64,000 nt of DNA from Membranipora membranacea (Eukaryota; Bryozoa; Gymnolaemata; Cheilostomatida; Membraniporidae): contig OU612066.1 of assembly GCA_914767715.1 (NCBI GenBank), positions 31,904,283-31,968,282 on the forward strand, given 5' to 3'. Below are positions 48,293-57,416 of this stretch, piece by piece. The position numbers were made by a program, and so were the translations under genes. The notes beneath the pieces were generated by a model that saw nothing but the letters and a program-made list of their open reading frames with translations, did not search any database and was not told the origin of the DNA. How positions within the stretch are numbered: position 1 is the first letter of the stretch; every line of letters starts with the position of its first letter.

Positions 48293-48450
48293 AGCACATA
48301 TTATGGCATTAGACTCTTTAAAACCTTCACATCTTGCAGCTTGCCCTGTACATCAAAGTAGTATAATGCAGTGAATAAATAGCTATATAATTCACCAATT
48401 TGTAGACGGAATGTCTCAAAATTTGGTCACCTGCTTAATGAGAATGTGTA
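48293..48450. repeat. Dispersed intergenic repeat, copy B
   Basis: Matches 45432-45590 almost base for base, ending at CAAAATTTGGTCACC. Confidence 0.75.
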
Positions 48451-48475
48451 TCGGGAGGAAATTTACGCTGCTAAC

Positions 48476-48660
48476 CTGATGAAACGAGGGTCTTGTTGCC
48501 GGTGTACAGTTGTCAGAGTATAAACTGTAAATTTTCCGGATAAGTATGCCTCAGAACAATACAGAAAACGGCCCCGATCATTGTAGCTAGGGACAGGTGG
48601 GAGCTGGAGCAGATCTCCTACTAAAATTACTTGTATACCACCAAATGGATCTTCAACAGC
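48476..48660 (-). pseudogene. PIF1-type helicase exon (motifs III-IV)
   Basis: Acceptor TTTTTACAG and donor GTTAGC bound 185 open nt. It reads AVEDPFGGIQVILVGDLLQL then PPVPSYND, and ends TTVHRQQDPRFIR. PFGG-x-Q-VILVGD-x-x-QLPPV is PIF1 motif III and its lead-in; HRQ-D-x-x-FI is the following motif. It joins in phase to the exon 49224-49311. The next exon is not found before 39.8 kb, so the gene is either very long here or interrupted. Confidence 0.75.
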
Positions 48661-48726
48661 CTGTAAAAACAAGTAAAGAAAAAAGTCATAATTGCATAAT
48701 AAGGTTGTCATGGAATGTACATGATC

Positions 48727-48850
48727 GTGCGAACTAGTCTAGCATGTGGTGTCTGCACAATGTCTTAGCCATGTTATTACCAGGAATCGTGGGAACTAGT
48801 CTAGCATGTGGTGTCTGCACAATGTCCTCGCCATGTTCTTACCAGGCCAA
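48727..48850. repeat. 62-bp tandem duplication
   Basis: GAACTAGTCTAGCATGTGGT recurs 62 bases on. The units run CGTG-GAACTAG to TTACCAGG with a few differences. It lies in the intron between the two PIF1 exons. Confidence 0.85.
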
Positions 48851-49223
48851 TGCAATTGACACCTTACACAGGCTTTATCTGGTTGTACACAAGCTGTCAT
48901 AAAAGGAAGCTATCAGGCTTTCTGATATCCGGCTATGCAAAAATTTCAAAACCACATAATTGCAGACCTGCTAGGTGAGCCAAGCTAATCTAAAATGTTA
49001 CATAATTGCATATATATATATATATAGATGGAGTAGATTCAGAAATATAAATTCTGGTACAATATAATTCCTCATGAATCCCTCATCTCTTTGCTATGCA
49101 ACCACGCAGAGTTACAACAAGTGGTATATGATTTATGTCAGCACCAATACTATTATATTTAGGTCTATCAATAAACTTTTTGGAGAAATATTTTTTATCT
49201 ACAAGGCAATAACAGATACTTAC

Positions 49224-49311
49224 CCTGACTGCTTGAAGTATGTCATTGGTCTTTTGAAGCAATGCAGCTGATAACATGCTGACCTCATCAACAACTAGGA
49301 TTTCTGTCTTC
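49224..49311 (-). pseudogene. PIF1-type helicase exon (motif II, Walker B)
   Basis: Acceptor CTTTGTTAG, one base plus 29 codons, and donor GTAAGT. It reads KTEILVVDEVSMLSAALLQK then TNDILQAVR. VVDEVSML is the PIF1 Walker B motif. The Walker A exon should lie upstream on the minus strand, but no GTGKS-like codons were seen before 50 kb, where the opposite-strand OB-fold gene starts. Confidence 0.75.
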
Positions 49312-49667
49312 CTAACAAAGAATACCAAATTGCATCAGAACTCTTTTCCCTAGTTAAAATTTGATTGCATTGTATGTCCATCATTGAGTTATTACATTGA
49401 TATAAATAAATAAAATAACTCTAAGATGTGTATACACATTGTTTTGCAGGTGCATGTGCATGAATGAAAATTTTATTTAAAATACAAAGATATTAGGGAT
49501 GCGTTTTCATTCCGTCAGCAGGTCAATTTTGAAAAAAAACCTACTAGATTCAGCGTAGTTATATGAATATAAATAATGACTTTATTTATGTTATCATTAG
49601 CAGGGCTCTACCACTTCTGAATCCAAAGATGATATAAAACTACTCACATAATTTCTTCTCTGATTGT

Positions 49668-49860
49668 CTCAAAATTTGGTCACCTGCTTAATGAGAATGT
49701 GTATGGGGTTTGATTGTGTTATTTTTACAACTGTTTATCAATTTGCTATGATACATTTTATATAGGTCTGTGAATTAGTCACCTGTTTAAAAAATTAGTA
49801 TTTGTTTAATTGTGTTATTGTCATGACTGTTAATCAATTTGCTACAATACATTTTATATG
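49668..49860. repeat. Dispersed intergenic repeat, copy C (3' part, duplicated)
   Basis: Carries the CTCAAAATTTGGTCACCTGC part of the 45.4 kb repeat and then a second, internally duplicated run of its tail (TTAATTGTGTTATTGTCATG). Confidence 0.6.
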
Positions 49861-49964
49861 GGCTCATCTAGAAGATTAACACGATTATGACAATATTAGG
49901 ATCAACAAAATTAATCCTTGTGATCTTACTTTGATCTTACATGGCCTAATGGCCCAAAAAACCA

Positions 49965-49973
49965 TATAAATAG
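49965..49973 (+). promoter_or_regulatory. TATA box of the OB-fold gene
   Basis: TATAAATAG followed by CGC, about 74 bases before the ATG at 50039. An ATAAA-AGCGC core recurs before the next gene (53137-53146). Confidence 0.55.
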
Positions 49974-50038
49974 CGCTATCAAGTTGGTCTCTGAATCAAA
50001 TCAGATCAGATCAGATATCGGAAAACATTTAATTCGCC

Positions 50039-53000
50039 ATGAATACTACAAGCAGAACGACAGTCGCCAAACTTAAAATTATTTCTCTTAGTAGAAAAAA
50101 AGAAATAGACACTATGAGAGGACCTGCGACGAGGCAATTTGGAGTTGTAATACACGCAAATAGGTACGTCAAAGTCGAGATATCCAATGTTACTAAACAA
50201 CTGGACACCGCTAAAATATATTTAATATCCAACTACAACTCGGATACTCAACACATGAGGCTACATAGTAAGACAGTAATCTCAAGGTCATATCCTGACC
50301 AATCCACAGCACCACCGACTGGCGAGGAGGTGCCAGATACAAGCAATGGACTATTTGAATTGATAACCTCGAGTGCTTACGAAACGAAAGACCAAGACAG
50401 GAAATATTCAGCTATCGGGAAAATCTTAACTGTAAGTAACTTAAAAAAACTCCAATCGATTGATTTATTGTATTTCTATCACATATTGTAAAAGTTGTAA
50501 CATAAGGCTTGCTGGCACACATATTTTGCTAAAAAATTGGCCATGCATGCTAAAATGAGATAAGTAATAGGGTTATTAATAAGGTGCACATATGTCTCAC
50601 AGAACAGTTTTTTCCCAAGGCATTACAGTATTTTGGGTGTCTGAACCAAAATGAAAAGCATTGTTCAAGGTAGTTCTAGATAAAATTTTCATCATCAGTA
50701 TATATCTGTTTAACACAATTCTATTAATAAGTATATACTAGGGAGCTAAAAGCTAATCAAGTTCTAATCCGAATGAAAAAGACATCTCTGAATATTTTGT
50801 GCATGTCCTTCTTATCTCATTGATAAATGGCGGGATAGAAGACTAGTTGACGATAAGTTATCATAAAGCTTTGAAAACACATGCTTGCTAGTAGCTTGGA
50901 ATTTGAATAAAGAAAGTTTCGAATTAAATACATCCTTTGATTTGTCTTACGCATAACATTTTGAGTATGGGCTTCAAATCTGAGCTTCTGGTCAGTCTCT
51001 ACAGCAAGATATTTAGTCGTATAAAAAGCAAACAACCACTGACCCATTTAGTAAAAGGCTAGGGCTGAAGAGTCTATCGTACGAAACTAAAAATAACTTA
51101 TCTTAAGTTTTTTTTGGTTAGATTGAACAATGATTAGATATTCTGGTTACTTCAGCAAAAATAACAATTTATATCAGAAGAATTACATTGGGTCCAATCA
51201 AACAAATATCATCTGCATATTTTAAACATGAAAAATCTGACAACTAGATTTAATGCCTGACAACTGCCATTTTGAGAGTCTGCTCATCATGCTCGCAATC
51301 ATGATAATCAATTTAACCCATGTATTCAGCCCTTTTTAAGTTACTGCCATTTGCTGCAATATGTAGTCATTATCGAGACATCTCATCACAACATTATTGT
51401 AACATTACATTGATCTTATTTAGGTGTCGGATATTAGAAAGCGGCCCACAGGGGATGTTAAAGAATTGATAATACAATGTCAGGACATATCTGTGAGCCT
51501 ATCATTTTGGAGGGGAATGGTGAGCTATCCGGTGGAGGAGTGTGGTACAATTAAAGTGGTGGATTGCAATACTAGGTATAACGCATTCCTGAACATGTTC
51601 TCCATGAACATCAACTCAGCATTAGACATAGAGGTAAGTGTTAAAAATATCAAAAATCTTATACGGCACTTGGCAAGCGAAGGCTTTTTCGACTAAACAT
51701 TGACTGCAGCTATTTCTTAAATTTAAATACCATAAATTACTAGATTATTGGGTCAGAAACAATCCTGTATTTATAAAACAAACGTGGTGCTAACAATTTA
51801 ATTTGCCTATTACGTCAAATGCGCCAAAAGAGCAGCTATTTCTTTAATTTAAATTCCTTAAACTTCTTGCTTATTGGGTCACAAACAATCCTGTTTTTGT
51901 AAAAACTTGGTGCTATAGTTTCACTTTGCATATTATGTTAAATGCCACAAAAGAGCTGGTCTCATGATCGATAAAACAGAGGTGGCGTGCTTGCTTTGAT
52001 CGCGGTCAATTATATTGGGTGGGGTGCTTCTCAAAATTGTTTTGATTTAAATTTAATAGGTTAAGGTCATGCCTCGCCGTGGATACTAAATTGAGAAATA
52101 CTGATCCGATTGCCTTGAATTTTCATTCAAATTGTATCTATTTCTGATTGAGAAATCTCCAAACCCTCAATTATTTTTAATATAGTTCCTTATGTTTATG
52201 ATTGTGATTTATAAGATTGGTGCCAATGCAACAAAATAGGGGCTGCCAATAACTGGGAACATCTGTTTCAGACGCCTCACAACCATTAATTCGTATCAAA
52301 CCAGGATTGGCAGAGCAAAGTAGGCCCAATAAACTTACGATAATTAATAGTAGTAGAGACTAGAAGGCAAGTCCTATAATTACAGCTAAAAATTAACAAG
52401 CCATCTTGTGAACTGTATAATAAATTAAAATGACTGGATATCAGAGACTTACATTAATACGCCGTATCTGGTGCTACAATATTGTCGAATCAAATACTGA
52501 ACATTATTGTTGCTATGGCTGCCTGATACTTGTATTAACTGCATTTTTTGCTACAAGAACTTGCAAAGTCTTTTTAAATGGACAATAGTGACAATAGGTT
52601 TGGACTTGTTTTTGAAATTCAGTGTCACGCTATGACTTTACGTCATGGCATAGCGTTAAATTTTGGGTTTAAACTTCTTTTATCATATAGATTAAGAAAC
52701 CTCAAACAACATTTTGACGTGGCATTAACTTACAAATTGTGATGATAAACAATTTGTGCTACTTAAAAACCAGTTGTTTTTGAGTAATAAGTCACAATCA
52801 GGCAACGTGTAATTGGCAGCACCATATCTCAAAATACAACATTTCAAAAACAAGTAGACTAAAAATGGTTACACATTGACACAGCTTATTTTTTATTGCA
52901 GTACACACCTCCTTCACCGGATTTGCGAAACATTACCATTGACGGCATAAACAAACTAGAGGACGACCTTTGTCTGTTTGTGACGATAGAAGGGGAGCTG

Positions 53001-53045
53001 GTAACCATACCAACAGTACAGCTGAGGAGCTATATAGTGTTATAG
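50039..53045 (+). CDS. RPA-like OB-fold single-strand DNA-binding protein
   Basis: Three exons (50039-50431, 51424-51633, 52902-53045) join phase 0 to 0 with GTAAGT donors and TTTAG/TTGCAG acceptors, giving 248 residues. Residues 1-110 look like one OB fold (starting AKLKIISLSRKKE, with FGVVIHANRYVKVEI). From about 128 a second matches an RPA DNA-binding domain in pattern: GKILTVSDIRKRP, LIIQCQDISVSLSFWRG, then a strand pair and DIEYTPPSPDL, which corresponds to the I-P-x-x-PE segment of RPA70. Replication protein A coats single-stranded DNA. Here a short version sits 167 bases upstream of a co-oriented exonuclease gene. It has its own TATA box. All exons are intact. It could alternatively be another OB protein; the RPA assignment is by pattern. 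Confidence 0.68.
51707..51958 (+). repeat. 126-bp tandem duplication in intron 2 of the OB-fold gene
   Basis: CAGCTATTTCTT starts the two units at 51707 and 51833. Shared blocks include TTATTGGGTCA and ACAATCCTGT. The units are about 80 percent alike by eye. Confidence 0.75.
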
Positions 53046-53135
53046 ATTGTCCATCTCATGAATTATAACACGATCAGATTTTCACACCTTACTTTAACTG
53101 ACAACACTTATCACAACAGAGAAACACCTTAACAA

Positions 53136-53146
53136 ATAAAAGCGCG
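53136..53146 (+). promoter_or_regulatory. Overlapping poly(A) signal and TATA-like box
   Basis: AATAAAAGCGC lies 91 bases after the stop of the OB-fold gene and 76 bases before the ATG of the exonuclease gene. It can serve as AATAAA for the first and as a TATA-like box for the second, matching the ATAAATAGCGC core at 49966. Confidence 0.4.
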
Positions 53147-53212
53147 TTTCCTTATTTGTGATCAGCAGCTGGATAATAATACAGAATTCAAAGGTCAAAT
53201 TCAACAACAACC

Positions 53213-56200
53213 ATGGCATCATCTTTTCAGAGGGCAAGTGAAATACAAACTATTGTAGATAGCGATTTAATAACACTAGAGGAAGTAAAAATCTGGACTG
53301 TCGAGACGCTGAAGGATTTTTGCAGAAAGCGTGGCTTTAAAGTTAGTGGCTCAAAGGAGGAATTGGCCGCACGTGTGTATTGCCTATATAACCAACAAGT
53401 ACCTGAAAACCCCTCAGCTGCGGGAGAACTTCTCGCAAATAAGAGAGATTACCAGGATATAAATAAAGAAGGACCTGGAACGCCTAACGATCCTGCAAGA
53501 TTGAAAGCATGGCATGGTGAAAAGGAGGCAATGTCAAAATGGCAACGGACAAATTTTGTTGACCTCAGACTATTTTTGAATAAAAAAGGCTGCTCATTAA
53601 ATAAAGAGGTTCTGTGTGCGTACAAGACTGGTAAAGCATATAGCCTGTTCAGGGATAATCACGTTCAGGAAATATTCTATCATAACATCAACAAGCAGCA
53701 CCCATGCTGCTACCTGAAGGCACTCTGCAAGCGCAGTCAGAGAATCTCGGAGATACCTCATGAAGCTTGGGTTAAAGTTATCAAGGAAACTGGTGAAGTC
53801 TGCTCAGCATATTGTAGCTGCTTTGCTGGGTATGTACAATGCTGACAGCTGGGATAATTTTTAACAATCTTTTCAAACGAGATTGAAAATAATGTTTCCA
53901 TTATTATTAGCATTTCATAAATTGATGCGATGTAAGGAAGAAAAACAACGATGTATAAATATCTGCAAATTTTCTGACTTGTACAAAATTAGGACTCCTG
54001 GATTGTCCATGTTCTAAATGTAAGTTGATAGTGTATATATTAACAAGCAAATATTTTCAAATCGATTTTCTTAATCATCGGTATCACTAATGGAATCGCA
54101 ATAACTATTTGTTGTCGAAAGAAACGAGAAAAAAAAATATCTCATTCTGTTCTATAGGTTAAGTCAGGTGTGCAATCATGTAGCTGCCATATTGTTCAAG
54201 CTGGAGTATGTTACCAGGCTGGAAATGTCGGGCCCTGCATGTACAAGTGCTATTTGTCAATGGGATGAGCCGTCAAAAAGTAACTCAATTCCGGTATCTG
54301 TTAGGCTACAAGACATGAAGTTTACAAAGCCATCTTTCAAGAAAGGGAAAGGTAAGCTGTTTTTGTGGTGCAATTAATTTGTTGATTAAAATTTATTGGA
54401 AGCATAATAATAGATTATACAGACATATTATTACATGAAAAGAGCCCGTCAAATTTTCTTTTATCTGAAATCCCTTTGATCAAATTACATCAGTATTTAC
54501 ATTGAGGATTAAGGTAACATTCCATTTATAAGTGCCTACAACGCTATATCTGTGTGCTATGCAATATTCTTCACAGCCAAAGATCAGTGATATCTTCAAA
54601 TCTTCCCCAATAAATGGACTTAAATTACTTGTCATTAAATTCGGATATATCATATACAAAGATAGCCTAGCGTTCAAAATTAGGGTCAGCAATGGAATAT
54701 ATCTGTAGTTTCTGCAATTTTCTTTACAAAAGAAAATTCAACTGCAAAACTAATGAAAATTGATGCGCCAATAATCCTTCAACCATACATCATCCATTGA
54801 TATAGCAAAATAATATCGTTACATCTGATCTTTTCAGTAAAAAAATCTGCAGTCGCAGAAGGAGAGCCGGTGAGAAGTAAAAGATTTCGTGAATGCCTTG
54901 TTGATTCAGCTGAGGATGCATCATTCGCTGAATTCATATCTGAAATGAAGGCAGCTATACCAACAGCCGTCATATTCCTCCCAGGAAAAATTATAGAGTA
55001 ACAGTTATTTACACTTAGCTGTTGATTTGTCCAAGTCTGATTTCGAATAAATTTTTTATGAAACAATTTCGGGAGGTGATTGCTTATAACAATGCTATCT
55101 AGGTTATTGGTTTATCCTTGCTGTATGTCAAGCAGACCAGGACATTAATGGGTTACAAACTCAAAGCAACAACAGCTATTTCATCATAGAATAGTGACTC
55201 ACATAGCATCAGATTGTGAGCATGGTGTTTTAATTGGCCTGTCCTTGCTCATGTAATCCATATCCAGCACAACGATATCACCAAAGATTATATTTGCTAT
55301 CACATTATTGGCAAATTGTTTTGTAAATTAGGCTACGCATTTGGTGGAGAGAGATACATGATTGACCATGAAATATAACAAGCTTAATCTTCACTGCTGA
55401 CCAAATCATCTCAGACACTCAGTGGAAAAATGTTAGATTGAATTGGTTTTCCGTGTGTATATTTGAGCTAGATAATCACGGCTGAAGATATTAACAAAGA
55501 TACCTATCTATCGATATTAGGTAGATGTATAAAATGGAATAATACAATTGACAAAAAGTATTGACATATCCCACCACCATAGTAATATAACAGTAATTGT
55601 TGTTATGACATAATAGATAATAGGCTGGCGACAGGCCACATAAAAGTCTGAGTTCTTTTAAATTCAGGTCAGCTATTTTTAACCATGTATTTCAACAAAA
55701 AAATATAGCCAAATTGTTCACCAGATTCAAACATTTTGGAAATCTGTATCAGGTTTCTTTAATACCACTCATTTATGAAGAAATCAACCACATAGAGATT
55801 GAAGCTAACAGTACCAACACTGTAGCATCACAGAAACTGTGCTAATATAATATATTATTTATTTATTCATTTAGGAACACTGAAAACTCCCACTCCAGAA
55901 ATGTCTGATGTGAGGACATATGCATCTAAATCCTCAACAGTTGAAGAGTTTATTTCTGCCCTAGTCATTAGCCAACAACAAAAATCTGACTTGGAAGAGT
56001 CAACCAGGGGACAAAGTGACAACAGGAACTGGATGAGAGCAAGAGAAGGCAGGTTGACGGCATCCAATTTCTATGGGATACACACCAGGATGGAATCACT
56101 AAAAGCTGAGCCAAGAACAGACATGTCCCGCTTGATAGACAATATTCTACACCCGAATGACATCAGTCACTTGCCAGCCATTCAGCATGGAAAGAAGAAT

Positions 56201-56650
56201 GAACCGAAAGCTATTCAAGTTCTGCTGCAGACCCTCAAAAAGACTCATGCTAATGTCCGTTATCAAGATTGTGGTTTATTCATTGACAATGAAATGCCAT
56301 ATTTAGGAGCGTCACCAGATGGAATTGTAGAGTGCAGTTGCCATGGGAAAGTCCTCATAGAGGTAAAATGTACGACCAGCTCATTGTGCAATGCCAGTTT
56401 TTTGGCTGACGGTAAATTGAAAGAGAGACATAAATATTATGGGCAGGTGCAAGTCCAGATGATGGTCACAGGGGTATTGGCCACACATTTCTTTACTTTT
56501 GTATCCGAATCAGAAAATTTTCTTTATACGGTTACTCATGACAAGCTGTTTTGTAAAAAGATGAGAGCTAATCTGTCAGCATTCTATATCCAATATATAG
56601 CTCCCCAACTCTTAAATGAGCCAGTTCCGAAGAAAGCTAGACAAACGTGA
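53213..56650 (+). CDS. SAP - SWIM zinc finger - YqaJ exonuclease protein
   Basis: Four exons: 53213-53829, 54158-54351, 54838-54984 and 55875-56650. They join in phase to 577 residues. Residues about 20-62 form a SAP DNA-binding helix pair (LKDFCRKRGFKVSGSKEELA). A SWIM zinc finger spans the first junction (C201-x-C203 and C211-x-H213, then AAILF). The C-terminal third is a YqaJ/lambda-exonuclease nuclease: REGRLTASNF, Glu429 (GKKNEP), ASPDG with Asp468, IEVKC with Glu482 and Lys484, and YYGQVQVQ with Gln510. All key residues are present. The third donor reads GA instead of GT (54985-54986). Without splicing there, a TAA follows at once, so this copy may be cut short before the nuclease. AATAAA lies at 56805-56810. 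Such proteins accompany invertebrate DNA transposons. Confidence 0.8.
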
Positions 56651-56804
56651 GAATAGAACAATGTACTGTTTTATGATAAGATAAGTGTCAAATTTGTTTT
56701 GTTTCTGTGAATGGGGTGTGAGCTGATTCTTAGTTAATATTAATCCACAAGGAGACCATTTGGAATAACAGTTTATTGTTATATTTGTTCTAGAAAATAG
56801 AGAT

Positions 56805-56810
56805 AATAAA
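56805..56810 (+). terminator. Poly(A) signal of the exonuclease gene
   Basis: AATAAA 154 bases after the stop at 56650, with a second at about 56873. A TTTATT (AATAAA on the minus strand) at 57254-57259 would serve the converging transposase gene. Confidence 0.45.
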
Positions 56811-57416
56811 TTCTGCATGGCAATCAAATACTGTTACATGTCTGTATTATAATATTTGCTGATGTCTCTAGAATAAAACTATGATATAGCATAAATAAAC
56901 CATAATATGCGGTTCTCTAAACTGGCAGAAAACACATGTCCCATATAAATAATTTTTTCAAGAAAAAGAAAAATGGGCTGGATTGTTTCATGAAAATTGA
57001 AACAGAATGGTTGAGATAAAAATGAATTTTCTTGGTTAGCTTATGTTTGTATGGAACACTGCTATATCTCTGGGTTAATAAGCAAAACATTAAGTGTTAG
57101 TCTTTTTATTAAATTATCAGGTCTAGGTTTTACAGCTGTTGAAAATAAACTAGGTTAAATATTCTCATCTCAACCAGGAGAGAAGCGACATTGTCATCAA
57201 AACAACAGGATCTGTGTATAGTAAATCTATTATACTAAGCGCCGAGATATCTATTTATTGTCATTACAGTTCTACCGGTCGGTGTGATGTATGCATTTGT
57301 CACAAATGTTTATGTTGGGTTTAATCAGCATTATACTATTATATAAAAGATACTGTCACTATCTATGCATCGCTATCCATATCATATCATGCCTCAGATG
57401 AATGTAAAATCTGTCT

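Noticed and set aside
38692-49311. A Helitron replication gene
   Set aside because: PIF1 plus EEP plus an RPA-like gene suggested a Helitron/Helentron, but no HUH nuclease motif and no Helitron-style GGDFRQ motif III were found.
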